Below are positions 8,696-18,707 of a stretch of 64,000 nucleotides of DNA, one piece after another; within the stretch, counting starts at the first letter, position 1; each line of letters opens with the position of its first letter. The stretch is from Candidatus Odyssella thessalonicensis L13. GTDB lineage: Bacteria; Pseudomonadota; Alphaproteobacteria; Paracaedibacterales; Paracaedibacteraceae. The notes beneath the pieces are model-generated. The model saw only the letters and a program-made list of their open reading frames with translations, was not told where the DNA came from and searched no databases. The translations under genes and the position numbers were made by a program. The stretch covers positions 123,903 through 187,902 of the forward strand of contig NZ_AEWF01000005.1 in NCBI RefSeq assembly GCF_000190415.1, given 5' to 3'.

Positions 8696-9571
8696 TTAAA
8701 AAATATATCTAATTGTATTCCATGGAATTATTCTATTATGTAAAACTGTCCAGCGTTGAATAAAGTTACTCTTTACTTTAGCTTTATAGCGCACAGCTTT
8801 TCCTCCATACTCACTAATTTTACTTTCCTGTATTTCAGGTTTCCAGATTAAAGCCTCACTTTCAAATCGGTTTGATAAGATATTTCGTTCATGCTGTTTA
8901 TCATTATGGGTTAGAAATATACATTCAGCTTTAATAAAAGGTTTATGCTGCTCTTTTATAAGTTCACTTAAATCTTTGAATAAGATTTCATAGTCATTAA
9001 GCCATCCTTCATAAGCAACAATTGGTGAAAAGTTTAGATGAACCTCATATCCCGCTTCAATAAAAGTATTTATTGCTTTTATTCTGTCTATAATTGGACT
9101 AGTGTTTGGTTCTAATATGAGACTTATATTTTGTGGCATAAGACTAAATCGAATTCTTACTTTCTTATTAGGATTGAAGTCTAATAGTTTGCTATTGACA
9201 TATTTTGTTGCAAAAGTTGCTTTGGCTGCAAAATGTTCTTTAAAAAACTCAAAAACTTTCAACCAATTAGTATGCTTCCAATGCAAACTGACATCTGTAG
9301 AACACCCTATATCATATGTCCAATATTTAGGGTCTGTTTGATTGGGGATCTTCAGGGGTAAACTATTCAAATGCTTATCTATTATTCTCAATATCTGGTC
9401 TACATTTTCATTTACATATATTGATTCATGATTATGGCGCATTACATAACAATAGCTATTTCTACAGCCACCTGCGCAGCCATAAATAAAATTAGGGGTG
9501 ATGAAATCAGCAGACCTCCCATTAGGGCGGATGTGTAAGGTTTTTGTGTTTCTAATAAAAAGTTGAGCCAT
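8696..9571 (-). CDS. Spore photoproduct lyase-like radical SAM protein
   Basis: The 291-residue protein has the cysteine cluster GCAGGCRNSYCYV (C-x3-C-x4-C) near residue 31, preceded by DFITPNFIYG. The layout resembles the spore photoproduct lyase family of radical SAM enzymes more than the canonical CxxxCxxC proteins. Later conserved-looking parts are TYDIGCSTDVSLHWKHT, FATKYVN and IRFSLMPQNISLILEPNTSP, the last consistent with a SAM barrel strand and its active-site loop. No spore genes would be expected in such a bacterium, so the substrate is open; repair of a DNA or nucleotide lesion is a guess. It stands alone, with gene-free DNA on both sides. Confidence 0.72.
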   Translation of the reverse strand: MAQLFIRNTKTLHIRPNGRSADFITPNFIYGCAGGCRNSYCYVMRHNHESIYVNENVDQILRIIDKHLNSLPLKIPNQTDPKYWTYDIGCSTDVSLHWKHTNWLKVFEFFKEHFAAKATFATKYVNSKLLDFNPNKKVRIRFSLMPQNISLILEPNTSPIIDRIKAINTFIEAGYEVHLNFSPIVAYEGWLNDYEILFKDLSELIKEQHKPFIKAECIFLTHNDKQHERNILSNRFESEALIWKPEIQESKISEYGGKAVRYKAKVKSNFIQRWTVLHNRIIPWNTIRYIF

Positions 9572-10111
9572 ATAATCCTCTACTTTATTCTTAAATTGAT
9601 ACCCGTATTTATCAAATATTTTCTCTAGAAAAGGCTTCTAATTTCTTAATAGGGAATAAATCCTAAATATTGGCTAATATACATATCTTTAATTTATGGC
9701 TATATAAAATAGACTTTATTGAGACAAGCAAGTTAATAGCAGCTCAACAGGAATAAAGAGACAACTTTTCTCATATATAAAGCTATCAACAGTTCTCTTG
9801 AAATAAGTGAATTCAGGTTTAAGCAGATCACTTTTTACTTTTTATTTTAACATTTTTGGAGATGAGAATGAAGACATATATTGGAACTGGCAGCGCTAAA
9901 AGAGACTTATTGCAGCCTAAATAAGATTTTAGAGAATCTCTAAAATTTGAATTGCCTGTCAATAAGGTCTGTCCTGGATAAGGATGCCATTAAAATAGGT
10001 CACCAACTAATTTACTTCACTTATTTGACATAAATGGGTAAAGGTTTTCTTGCAATAGGACGCTTCGCTGGTAAAATCGTTGGATTCTTATTTTAATCTC
10101 TTATCATGATC
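9572..10111. other. Intergenic, no gene seen
   Basis: I find only very short open segments here and no tRNA, clear terminator or repeat. Confidence 0.45.
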
Positions 10112-11275
10112 CTATAATAGCTTAGCAAATTTATTAATGAGGTCAGTACTTTCCCAAGAATAACCTCCTTCTCTATCGGCTGGCCACCCAAAATGCCCAT
10201 AGGAACTTGTTCTCTCATAGATTGGACGCTCAAGCTTGAGACTCTTAGTTATACCCCAGGGTGAGAAATCAATTTCTCGGCTTAAATATTTCATCAATTC
10301 ACTGTCCGGTAAAATAGATTGGGTGCCATGAGTATTTACAAAAATTGACATGGGCTGACTAAGACCAATTGAATAGGAAAGTTGCAATGTACACTTTGAG
10401 GCCACACCTGCTGCCACAATATTCTTGGCAATATATCTTGCCATATAAGAGGCAGAGCGATCCACTTTTGAAGGGTCTTTTCCTGAAAATGCTCCTCCAC
10501 CGTGCGGAGCTGCTCCGCCATAGGTGTCAACAATAACTTTTCTGCCTGTAAGTCCGCAATCAGCCCCTGGCCCGCCAATAACGAACCGGCCTGTAGGGTT
10601 TATATGGATGATTGTATTACTCAGCCACCCGTCGGGGAAAGTCTTATGTATATAGGGAAGCATCATTTCATAAAGCTGCTCAGGGGTGAGGTCTTCACTA
10701 TGCTGAATAGAGAGAATTAATGTATCTACCTTGATGGGTTGGTTACCTAAATAGCTTAAGCTTACCTGAGCTTTACCATCTGGTCCCACACCCCAAATTT
10801 CGCCCGCCTTTTTAGCAGTGGTAATATTTTTTAAAAGACGATGTGCATAGTAAATAGGTGCTGGCATATAACTATCCGTTTCTGCACAAGCATAACCGAA
10901 CATTATACCTTGGTCTCCGGCCCCTTGAAGATGGGGAGAATGCTGATCTATTCCCCGAGCAATATCTGCAGATTGCTGTTGTAAATGGTTATGAATATTG
11001 ACTGTTCGCCAATCAAATCCAAGTGTTTCATAACCTATCTCCTTAATAACCTGCCTGGCTATCTTTTCAATTTCCTCATTTTTAAAGTCATAGCCTGCAA
11101 TTTCCCCAGCTATAAAAAGGTGGTCCTTTGTGGCCATGCATTCAATACCAAGCCGGCTTTGAGGGTTTTGGTGTAAGGCAGCATCGGCTAATGCATCTGA
11201 GATCCTATCGCATAATTTGTCAGGATGCCCTTCAGCGACAGACTCACTTGTAAAAACGTACGACTCTATACTCAT
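10112..11275 (-). CDS. metK: S-adenosylmethionine synthetase
   Basis: MetK makes S-adenosylmethionine from methionine and ATP. The 387-residue product has SESVAEGHPDKLCDRISDA near the N-terminus, GAGDQGIMFGYA, and the glycine-rich GGGAFSGKDPSKVDRS with KVDRSASYMARYIAKN. I place the start at ATG 11275 (MSIESYVFTS), which has a GGGGG-containing ribosome site; the frame also extends to a TTG at 11308. It lies 41 bp downstream of cheZ on the same strand, so it may be co-transcribed with the chemotaxis genes, an unusual neighbour for a housekeeping gene. The leader is too short for a SAM riboswitch. SAM would feed the methyltransferases in this window (CheR, the EgtD-like protein). Confidence 0.97.
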   Translation of the reverse strand: MSIESYVFTSESVAEGHPDKLCDRISDALADAALHQNPQSRLGIECMATKDHLFIAGEIAGYDFKNEEIEKIARQVIKEIGYETLGFDWRTVNIHNHLQQQSADIARGIDQHSPHLQGAGDQGIMFGYACAETDSYMPAPIYYAHRLLKNITTAKKAGEIWGVGPDGKAQVSLSYLGNQPIKVDTLILSIQHSEDLTPEQLYEMMLPYIHKTFPDGWLSNTIIHINPTGRFVIGGPGADCGLTGRKVIVDTYGGAAPHGGGAFSGKDPSKVDRSASYMARYIAKNIVAAGVASKCTLQLSYSIGLSQPMSIFVNTHGTQSILPDSELMKYLSREIDFSPWGITKSLKLERPIYERTSSYGHFGWPADREGGYSWESTDLINKFAKLL

Positions 11276-11316
11276 AATCTGCCCCCTTTTTATCTCCTCT
11301 CTGCACAATTTAATAA

Positions 11317-11793
11317 TTATTGAGAAAAAATATCATCAACCTCTTTTTGAGAAGGTGCTTTATCGGGTAGTTGTGGCCCATTTAAAAGTGACGAAGTAGT
11401 AGAGATATGCTCATTTTCGTGACCAGATATTGGGGAATCCTGGGAGTAAGAAAGATATATCTCCTTAAGAATATTTATAATTTTTACTAATCGTTGGCTG
11501 TTAATATCTTGATAATTTGAAGCTTCAAGAATCTCAAACACATGCTTATTAATGCTTTCAGTAAATTCAGGAGATTTATCCTGACAAAGTGCGCTTATTT
11601 CTTCCACTGCAGAAAGAATAGAGGTCGTAGAAGCCTCCGTTGTCTCAAGAATTGCCTTTATTTCATCAATTACTTCGAGCAAGGGGCGCGAATGGTTATA
11701 ACTGTGATGAGTAGCAGTTAATTGCGCCTTAATTTTATCAATCAATTTAATTAGCCTCAGAAGTTTACTTTTAAAATCAGGATCTTTAGTCAT
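11317..11793 (-). CDS. cheZ: CheZ-family CheY-P phosphatase
   Basis: The 158-residue, largely helical protein contains NYQDINSQRLVKIINIL, matching the CheZ active-site helix (QDxxxQ, with the Asp and Gln that act on CheY-P). Its C-terminal tail SQKEVDDIFSQ matches the CheY-binding peptide of CheZ, joined through a low-complexity linker rich in Ser and Pro. It lies directly after a cheY. It is shorter than enterobacterial CheZ (about 214 aa), as in other alphaproteobacteria. It would shut off the motor signal from phosphorylated CheY. Confidence 0.85.
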   Translation of the reverse strand: MTKDPDFKSKLLRLIKLIDKIKAQLTATHHSYNHSRPLLEVIDEIKAILETTEASTTSILSAVEEISALCQDKSPEFTESINKHVFEILEASNYQDINSQRLVKIINILKEIYLSYSQDSPISGHENEHISTTSSLLNGPQLPDKAPSQKEVDDIFSQ

Positions 11794-11815
11794 GAGTCCA
11801 ACTTATAATAGAAAA

Positions 11816-12196
11816 TTATTTATCAAGCACTGCGTTTAATTTAGTCTCCAGAGTGCTGGCACTAAAAGGCTTAACAATGTAATTGTTAGCTCCAGCATTT
11901 TTAGCTTCCACAATGTTTTCCATTTTACTTTCAGCTGTAACCATAATGAAAGGTAGATTTTTATAAGCATCTACCGCTCTCACTTGTTGTAATAGTTCTA
12001 GGCCAGTAATCGGAGTCATATTCCAGTCTGAGATAACCAACTGATAGTTTTTCTCTTTAATCATATTGAAAGCAGATACACCGTCTTCAGCTTCTTCAAC
12101 ATTATTATATCCCAACTGATTTAAGAGTGTACGAACTATACGGCGCATTGTCTTATTGTCGTCAATTACTAATATCAAAATATTCTTATTTATCAT
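11816..12196 (-). CDS. cheY: CheY response regulator (minus-strand copy)
   Basis: This is a single receiver domain: the acidic pair in LVIDDNKTMRR, the phospho-acceptor Asp in VISDWNMTPITG, Thr in IMVTAES and Lys in NYIVKPFSAST. I prefer ATG 12196 (MINKNILILVIDD); an in-frame ATG at 12211 would add five residues. It sits between the receptor gene and cheZ on the same strand. A second cheY lies in the divergent cheA operon, and which one drives the motor cannot be told from sequence. Confidence 0.95.
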   Translation of the reverse strand: MINKNILILVIDDNKTMRRIVRTLLNQLGYNNVEEAEDGVSAFNMIKEKNYQLVISDWNMTPITGLELLQQVRAVDAYKNLPFIMVTAESKMENIVEAKNAGANNYIVKPFSASTLETKLNAVLDK

Positions 12197-12302
12197 CTCA
12201 TCCCTCATCACTAATACTGTCTATGTTACGCTTATCCGAGGATTTTTTTATTCAGAACCATTTATATGCTCTCTCAAAAAATCAATTACCCTCAGTCATT
12301 CT

Positions 12303-13796
12303 TTAGGTCGAAATCTGTTTTGCCGCCTCAGAGACATGCTTTGCCGATTCCTCGGCAGAGAGTGTTGCCCTGGCAATCTCGCTCATGCTTTCATTTATAC
12401 TAGCCACAGCGTTTGCCGCGGTCTGCATATTTGAGGACATTTCTCTTGCTACAATTCGCTGTTCCTCAACAGCGCTAGAGGTGGTCGTGACATACTCGCG
12501 CACAGTTTCAATCGATTGGCGGATTGCTTCTAAACATTGGACAACTTCAGAGGAAACTGATTGAGTCTTTTCAATTTCTTTAGCAATATCATCGGTGGCT
12601 CTCGTAGCTTGGTTAGCCAGATTCTTAACCTCATTTGCTACAACGGCGAAGCCTTTACCTGCTTCTCCGGCTCGCGCTGACTCGATGGTGGCATTAAGAG
12701 CTAACAAATTGATTTGATCCGCAATACTTTTAATAAGCTCAACAATACCTCCCATTGATTGAGTGGCCTCGGTTAGCCTTTCAGCTGCTTGGTCTGCTGA
12801 CACCGCATGCTCATAAGTATTATCGGCCCCATTGCGAGATTTCACCATGCTCTGAGCAATCTCACCTACAGAAGCATTCAACTGTTCTGCCCCTGAGGCA
12901 ACCATTTGGACGTTTGCTGATGTCTGAGCTAAGGCTTGCGAAACATTAGATGATTGCATAGCAGCCTTAGATATAGCATTCACAATTTCTTCGATATTAT
13001 TATCAATAACTTTCTGGGCTGCTTGTTGTGCTTCTCTTTTTAAAGCACTTTCTGTAACATCTCTGGCATATTTTATTACTTTAATAGGTTTGCCTTTTTC
13101 ATCAATAATTGGATTGTAGATTCCATCGATATAAATAGGTTTCCCATCTTTTCTGAAGCGTTTAAATTCGCCCATAAAGTGTTTGCCTTGGCTAAGTGTT
13201 TCCCAAAACTTCCTATATTTATCGCTAGTGCGTTCCTCAGGCTCAATAAATATACTATGATGTTTGCCTTGTATTTCAGATAAGCTATATCCCATCACCC
13301 TTAAGAAATTGTCATTGGCATCCAAGATAGTCCCATCCATTTTGAAATGGATTACTGCTTGAGTTTTATTAATTGCTTCTATTTGTCCACTAAAATCAAA
13401 CCTTAATAATTTACAATCAGTAATATCTGTTATAAGTTTTAGGATTTTAACGGGGCGCATATTATGGTCATAGATTGGATCGTAAGAAGCTTGAATCCAA
13501 ATAATAGATCCATCCTTTTTGACTCTTTTGACTTCGGATACAAAATGCTCCCCCCGATTAAGCCTCAACCATAAATCTGCATACTCAGGTGAATTTCTTA
13601 ATGCTGGCTCTACTAAGATATTATGATGCTTACCTCTGATTTCCTCTGACTGGTAACCAAAGATATCTAGAAAGTTTTTATTAGTCTCTAGGATCTTACC
13701 ATCCAAGCCCAATTCTAGGATGGCATGATATTTATTTAGAACCTTCATTTTAGCGCGTAGGTCCCTTGCTAATAGCACCTCTAATAGGTTGACCAT
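12303..13796 (-). CDS. Cytoplasmic methyl-accepting chemotaxis protein with two PAS domains
   Basis: The 497-residue protein lacks signal peptide and membrane segments. Two PAS domains follow each other (about residues 20-130 and 140-255), each with the pattern GYxxxEIxGKHHxI and a PAC end ([15 protein letters not shown]). The MCP signalling domain covers about 270-497 with the highly conserved tip [19 protein letters not shown]. This resembles Aer-like or soluble energy/redox receptors, and a flavin or haem ligand in the PAS folds is possible but not visible. It heads the minus-strand cluster and is divergent from cheA across a 231-bp gap. Confidence 0.93.
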   Translation of the reverse strand: MVNLLEVLLARDLRAKMKVLNKYHAILELGLDGKILETNKNFLDIFGYQSEEIRGKHHNILVEPALRNSPEYADLWLRLNRGEHFVSEVKRVKKDGSIIWIQASYDPIYDHNMRPVKILKLITDITDCKLLRFDFSGQIEAINKTQAVIHFKMDGTILDANDNFLRVMGYSLSEIQGKHHSIFIEPEERTSDKYRKFWETLSQGKHFMGEFKRFRKDGKPIYIDGIYNPIIDEKGKPIKVIKYARDVTESALKREAQQAAQKVIDNNIEEIVNAISKAAMQSSNVSQALAQTSANVQMVASGAEQLNASVGEIAQSMVKSRNGADNTYEHAVSADQAAERLTEATQSMGGIVELIKSIADQINLLALNATIESARAGEAGKGFAVVANEVKNLANQATRATDDIAKEIEKTQSVSSEVVQCLEAIRQSIETVREYVTTTSSAVEEQRIVAREMSSNMQTAANAVASINESMSEIARATLSAEESAKHVSEAAKQIST

Positions 13797-14027
13797 AAAT
13801 AAACCCTCGTCTTAAGTAGCTTTCGGACATTACATTGAATTGTTTAGATTATTAATGAGCAATTATTAATTTAATATTAATCCTTAAAAAGAAAAATTTA
13901 TGTCGCCTAATTATTTGTTAACTATTTTTTATTTATTATAGGGATCAATATTTAGAGTATTAGGCAGTCAGCATCTTAAAGAACTCCTTTTACTCGCTCA
14001 TGGCTCAGCATAGGAGACATAACTATT
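13797..14027. promoter_or_regulatory. Divergent promoter region mcp / cheA
   Basis: This short AT-rich gap must carry the promoters of both chemotaxis operons. It contains a TTAA-N7-TTAA match (within 13867-13881), the CtrA-type pattern, but TTAA words are so dense here that chance is likely. AGGAG precedes the cheA start. Confidence 0.4.
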
Positions 14028-16706
14028 ATGGATGATCTTTTAACTGAATTTATTGTAGAATCGACTGAGAACATATCACAGTTGGACGAAGATCTCGTGG
14101 TCCTAGAAAAGGATCCTCATAATCCCAAATTATTGGAAAACATCTTTCGAGCACTACATACAATAAAAGGAACCTGCGGTTTTATTGGCATGCCGCGATT
14201 AGAGAAAGTTGCACACGCAGGTGAGAATGTTTTAGGGGCAATGCGAGAAGGCACCCTGATTGCAAATAATGAAGTTATTTCTCTCATTTTAGAATGCATT
14301 GATACTGTTAAAATGATTCTAATGGGATTGGCAGAAAATTCCACTGAACCACCCGGAGATGATGAATATTTAATCCAGCGCTTAAATGGATTACTTAATG
14401 TATCAGAAGAGCGCGGTGCTAGTATAACAGAAGAGGGGATCGAACTTTCTGAGAGAGATCCTTTACATGATTCTACTTCTATAATTGATGAAAATAAAAC
14501 TGAGTCTCTCTCGAATGATCTATTAGAAAACTTAATAACTGAGCAAAAGTCCCTTTTATCCGAAGAAACTCCTAGAGTGTTAACGCAGCAGAATTCTTCA
14601 TCCAAACAAGCAGCCGAAGGTGAAAAGGATAAGGAACCTTTAGTAGCTAACCAGAGCATTCGGGTTAATGTATCCTTACTCGAAGAATTGATGACCATGA
14701 TCAGCGAGCTTGTTTTAACAAGAAACCAATTAATGCAGATGGTTCGTGAAAGTGAGAACAATGAATTCGCCGTACCTCTTCAGCGACTTAATTATGTTAC
14801 AGCGGAGCTGCAAGAAACAGTTATGAAAACGCGTATGCAGCCCATTGGTACTGCTTGGACAAAACTTCCTCGACTTATTAGAGACTTATCTAATGATTTG
14901 CGGAAAAAAATCGATTTAGAATTGATAGGAAGCGATACTGAGCTAGACCGGCAAGTGATTGAACTTATCAAGGATCCCTTAATACATATGGTTAGGAATT
15001 CAGCTGATCATGGACTAGAAAATCCGCATGAGCGTTTGGCGACTGGAAAAGATGAAACCGGTAAGATAACATTAAATGCATATCACGCGGGTGGACATAT
15101 TCATATTGAAATTGCTGATGATGGACGTGGTCTGTCTTTACAAAAAATTAAAGACAAAGCAATAGCTAACGGCTTTATAAGAGCAGATGCGGCTGACACA
15201 GTTCCTGAAAGCCAAATTTATCAGTTTATTTTCAAAGCAGGTTTATCGACAGCAGAGAAAGTCACCAATGTTTCTGGGCGCGGCGTCGGGATGGATGTTG
15301 TTAAGACTAACATCGAGAAGATTGGTGGGACAATTGATGTCAAATCTGTTGTTAATAAAGGTACTAAGTTTACAATTAAGATCCCTTTAACTTTAACTAT
15401 TGTCTCGAGTTTGATTACTGAAGTTCAGGGGAATCGCTTTGCTATCCCGCAACTAAGCGTTTTAGAACTAGTCAAAATATCTCGCACCTCACAATCTAAA
15501 ATTGAATACATTAAATCTCATCCTGTTCTGCGACTGCGAAAGAAGCTTCTCCCTCTTATTTTCTTGAAGGAGCTTCTTAAGCTTGAGCCGCCTAGGGAGC
15601 AAGAGGATGTAAGAGCTAATGAGAATTGTTATATTATGATTTTGCAGGTAGGAGAAGATGTGTTTGGTCTGATTGTTGACCAAGTATATGATACTCAAGA
15701 AATTGTTGTTAAACCTGTCAGCAATTTGTTGCGAGATGTCCCTATTTTTGGAGGAAATACCATACTGGGAGATGGCAGCGTCATCATGATCTTGGATCCT
15801 AACGGGATTGCAGCTACGCTTGCTAATAGCGACGTGCTTGACCATATCAAAAATGATTTTGCCTCTGAAAAAGCAAAAAAGAAAGCGGAGAACAAGCCCA
15901 TACTTCTTATTTTTCAATCTCACGATCAAGCGTATAAAGCCGTCCCTTTATTGCTTGTCTCTAGGCTTGAAAAGTTTAATGTCCATGATATTGAAATGGA
16001 TGGAGATCACTATAGAGCAAAATACTCTGAAGATTTAATGCCTCTTTTACCGATTCATGAAAGTTTCACTTTGCCCTCAGATGGCTCAGTGCCCGTTCTG
16101 GTTTTTACAAGAAATGGACAATCATTAGGCATCATTGTCAGCAAGATTATCAATACAATTGAAGAAAGTATTGAATTAAAGATTAAGTCAGATAACCCTG
16201 CTGTATTGGGAAGTACAATCGTTGATGGTATATCAACTGATATAATCGATACTGAATTCTATATCCAAAAGGCACAAAAATATTGGAATAATTCCTTATA
16301 TAAAAATCTACCAATTATCTATATGGGTAACAAAGATTTCTATATTAGCTTTTTAAAGCCATCCCTTGTTGCTGAGGGATATAACCCTATATTTATAGAT
16401 AATAATGATTTAAGTGAAGACACATTACAAATATACAAAAATGCTCCTTTAATTGCTTTGATTGAGGAAGATGGACAGTCCACTCAAGAGACTTTCTCCC
16501 TTCTCCTAGGGCAAGACTGTAAGGATTTATATATCTTAAAGCTTAATATGGAGCCTAGTTCTGTTAGTAATGGAAACCATGAAAGCACGATCTCGGTTTA
16601 CAAATATGATCGAAAGGAAATTCTTTCTCAATTGAGCAAAATTAAAATCATCATTAATAATATTCCGACTAAACCAGATCAAGTCGTCCCAGGAGTGCCA
16701 CAATGA
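14028..16706 (+). CDS. cheA: CheA chemotaxis histidine kinase with extra C-terminal domains
   Basis: The 892-residue kinase begins with an HPt domain (phospho-His44 in FRALHTIKGTCGFIG). No clear P2 domain follows, only a low-complexity linker (about 130-205). Then come the P3 dimerisation helices (LLEELMTMISELVLTRNQLM) and the ATPase with HMVRNSADHGLENP, ADDGRGLS and GRGVGMDVVKTNI. A CheW-like domain covers about 460-610. A second CheW-like domain (about 620-770) and a degenerate receiver-like end (about 770-880) without an evident phospho-Asp make it longer than the usual 650-750 residues. cheW overlaps the stop by four bases. The product should phosphorylate CheY and CheB. Confidence 0.96.
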   Translation: MDDLLTEFIVESTENISQLDEDLVVLEKDPHNPKLLENIFRALHTIKGTCGFIGMPRLEKVAHAGENVLGAMREGTLIANNEVISLILECIDTVKMILMGLAENSTEPPGDDEYLIQRLNGLLNVSEERGASITEEGIELSERDPLHDSTSIIDENKTESLSNDLLENLITEQKSLLSEETPRVLTQQNSSSKQAAEGEKDKEPLVANQSIRVNVSLLEELMTMISELVLTRNQLMQMVRESENNEFAVPLQRLNYVTAELQETVMKTRMQPIGTAWTKLPRLIRDLSNDLRKKIDLELIGSDTELDRQVIELIKDPLIHMVRNSADHGLENPHERLATGKDETGKITLNAYHAGGHIHIEIADDGRGLSLQKIKDKAIANGFIRADAADTVPESQIYQFIFKAGLSTAEKVTNVSGRGVGMDVVKTNIEKIGGTIDVKSVVNKGTKFTIKIPLTLTIVSSLITEVQGNRFAIPQLSVLELVKISRTSQSKIEYIKSHPVLRLRKKLLPLIFLKELLKLEPPREQEDVRANENCYIMILQVGEDVFGLIVDQVYDTQEIVVKPVSNLLRDVPIFGGNTILGDGSVIMILDPNGIAATLANSDVLDHIKNDFASEKAKKKAENKPILLIFQSHDQAYKAVPLLLVSRLEKFNVHDIEMDGDHYRAKYSEDLMPLLPIHESFTLPSDGSVPVLVFTRNGQSLGIIVSKIINTIEESIELKIKSDNPAVLGSTIVDGISTDIIDTEFYIQKAQKYWNNSLYKNLPIIYMGNKDFYISFLKPSLVAEGYNPIFIDNNDLSEDTLQIYKNAPLIALIEEDGQSTQETFSLLLGQDCKDLYILKLNMEPSSVSNGNHESTISVYKYDRKEILSQLSKIKIIINNIPTKPDQVVPGVPQ

Positions 16707-17173
16707 CCCAATCTAATACTGATCCCTCACTATTACTACTAGACAATAAAGAGCAATATCTAACTTTAAGAATTTGTAATGTTATGTTTGGCATACCAGT
16801 TACAAAGGTTCGCGATATATTTGATCAGCAAAAGATCACTTTTGTTCCCTTGGCAGCTCCTGAAATTTTAGGGGAGATCAATCTTAGAGGACGCATCGGT
16901 ACAGCAATAGACATGCGAAGGCGCTTATCCTTTCCTAAGAGTAAGGATGAGCATCCTGCGACTATGAATATTGCTGTAGAATTACACAATGAGCTTTACA
17001 GTTTAGTGGTAGATAGCGTTGGGGAAGTGATGACATTGCTTAACAAAGACCTTGAGCCCCTTCCAGTAACGTTAGATCAAGAATGGAAAGACTTGGCAAT
17101 TGGCATATTTAAGCTTAAAAATGAGCTCCTTATTATATTGGACATAGAGAAGATTCTGAATCTTAATAAATGA
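16703..17173 (+). CDS. cheW: CheW coupling protein
   Basis: This 156-residue SH3-like adaptor links receptors to CheA. Typical parts are YLTLRICNVMFGIPVTKVRDIF, GEINLRGRIGTAIDMRRRL and LVVDSVGEVMTL. The start ATG overlaps the cheA stop (ATGA), so the two are probably translationally coupled. Confidence 0.94.
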   Translation: MTQSNTDPSLLLLDNKEQYLTLRICNVMFGIPVTKVRDIFDQQKITFVPLAAPEILGEINLRGRIGTAIDMRRRLSFPKSKDEHPATMNIAVELHNELYSLVVDSVGEVMTLLNKDLEPLPVTLDQEWKDLAIGIFKLKNELLIILDIEKILNLNK

Positions 17174-17242
17174 TAGGATTTAAAATATTTCTTTTTTTAG
17201 AAATTAAATATTATCTAATGATAGAGAATAAAGGATGTGTAA

Positions 17243-17608
17243 ATGAATCAATGCTTAGTGGTCGATGATTCCCGTACAATTCGCAGAGCTATTATAGCGA
17301 CAATGAAAGATTTATCCTTTGAATTTCAAGAAGCTGGCGACGGTCTAGAAGCAATAGAGAAATGTAAAAGCCGTATGCCCTATCTGATCATTCTTGATTG
17401 GAATATGCCCAATATGACCGGCATTGAATTTCTTCGTAATTTACGGCGCATGTCAGGCGGAGAAAAACCAAAAGTTATCTTATGTACGACAGAGACAGGC
17501 TTGAACTTTATTCAAGAGGCTCTAAAATGCGGAGCTGATGAGTATATTATGAAGCCTTTTACAAATGAGATCATTAAAGAAAAGCTTAAACTCTTGAGGA
17601 TAATCTAA
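17243..17608 (+). CDS. cheY: CheY response regulator (cheA-operon copy)
   Basis: This 121-residue single receiver has VVDDSRTIRRAI, phospho-Asp in LIILDWNMPNMTGIEF, Thr in LCTTETG and Lys in YIMKPFTNE. AAGGA precedes ATG 17243. It lies between cheW and cheB and is the likely direct partner of CheA and FliM. Confidence 0.95.
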   Translation: MNQCLVVDDSRTIRRAIIATMKDLSFEFQEAGDGLEAIEKCKSRMPYLIILDWNMPNMTGIEFLRNLRRMSGGEKPKVILCTTETGLNFIQEALKCGADEYIMKPFTNEIIKEKLKLLRII

Positions 17609-17609
17609 A

Positions 17610-18707
17610 TTGGTCCACATTGAGAATTCCTTAAATAGCTCAAAGATTCCAGTCATGATTGTTGACGATTCGGCGGTGATTCGTCGTATCATGAGAGAGA
17701 TTATAACCTCTGACCCTCAGCTTGAAGTAATAGCATCCGCAGAAAACGGAGCAGTAGCGCTTGAGCACAAAGCTCTTAAAACAGTAAAAGTTGTTGTTCT
17801 TGATATTGAGATGCCAGTGATGGATGGACTAACAGCTCTACCGAAGTTATTAGCCCAAAATCCAAATCTCATCGTTATTATTGCATCAACTCTGACCTCC
17901 AGAAATGCAGATATAAGTCTTAAAGCTCTAAGACTGGGAGCTACCGATTACATTCACAAGCCCTCTTTTAATCAGACAACTGAAGATATCGATGAGTTTA
18001 AAAAGCAGCTCTGTACAAAGATAAAAGTTTTGTGTACAAACTTTGAGCGTCGAGCACAATATAATCCCCTCAAGCCGTTGCCCTCAACAAATTATAGTTT
18101 GCGGCCTATGCCGTTTTTAAAGCCCCAAGCAATTGTTATTGGCTCCTCTACAGGAGGGCCTCAAGCTCTATTAAAATTATTTGAATCTGTACGAAGTCTA
18201 CCTTGTCCGTTACTCATCGTACAGCATATGCCCCCAAGATTTACAGAAATGTTAGCTAAACAAATAAGAGAGCTAACAGGTATTCCGACTTTTGAAGCAA
18301 GCGAGGGAATGAGCGTTGAGAACAATAAGATAATAGTTGCACCCGGAGATTTCCATATGACCGTTATCGCAGAGCACAGTCAGATTAAAGTTCATTTAGA
18401 TCAAGGACCAAAGCAGAATTACTGTCGACCTTCTGTCGATCCTTTATTTGAAAGTGCAGCTGCAATATTTGGAAGCCGCCTATTAGGGGTTATGTTAACG
18501 GGGATGGGTTCAGACGGACTGAAGGGAAGTCAGAGGATCGTTGAAACGGGCGGTACAATAATTGCACAAGATGAAAGTACATCCATAGTATGGGGGATGC
18601 CTAAAGCAGTGACAGAAGCGGGGCTGTGCAGTGCAGTAGTACGATTGCCTGAGATGTTTTCGACAATTGAGTCTATTTTGAAAAGAAAAGAATCAACCCA
18701 TGGATAA
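17610..18707 (+). CDS. cheB: CheB protein-glutamate methylesterase
   Basis: The 365-residue protein has a receiver domain (MIVDDSAVIRRIM, VVVLDIEMPVMDG, YIHKPSF) joined by a linker to the methylesterase domain. The catalytic residues are visible: Ser in GSSTGGPQAL, His in VQHMPPRFTEMLA and Asp in TGMGSDG. The start is probably TTG 17610, with GAGG 13 bases upstream; the next Met (17655) would cut into beta-1 of the receiver. It overlaps cheR by eight bases. It demethylates receptors when phosphorylated by CheA. Confidence 0.95.
   Translation: MVHIENSLNSSKIPVMIVDDSAVIRRIMREIITSDPQLEVIASAENGAVALEHKALKTVKVVVLDIEMPVMDGLTALPKLLAQNPNLIVIIASTLTSRNADISLKALRLGATDYIHKPSFNQTTEDIDEFKKQLCTKIKVLCTNFERRAQYNPLKPLPSTNYSLRPMPFLKPQAIVIGSSTGGPQALLKLFESVRSLPCPLLIVQHMPPRFTEMLAKQIRELTGIPTFEASEGMSVENNKIIVAPGDFHMTVIAEHSQIKVHLDQGPKQNYCRPSVDPLFESAAAIFGSRLLGVMLTGMGSDGLKGSQRIVETGGTIIAQDESTSIVWGMPKAVTEAGLCSAVVRLPEMFSTIESILKRKESTHG

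Noticed and set aside
10112..11316. SAM riboswitch before metK
   Set aside because: The leader between cheZ and metK is only 41 bp and shows no conserved aptamer elements.
13867..13881. CtrA-type TTAA-N7-TTAA between mcp and cheA as a firm regulatory site
   Set aside because: TTAA occurs at many spacings in this very AT-rich gap, so the match alone is not convincing.
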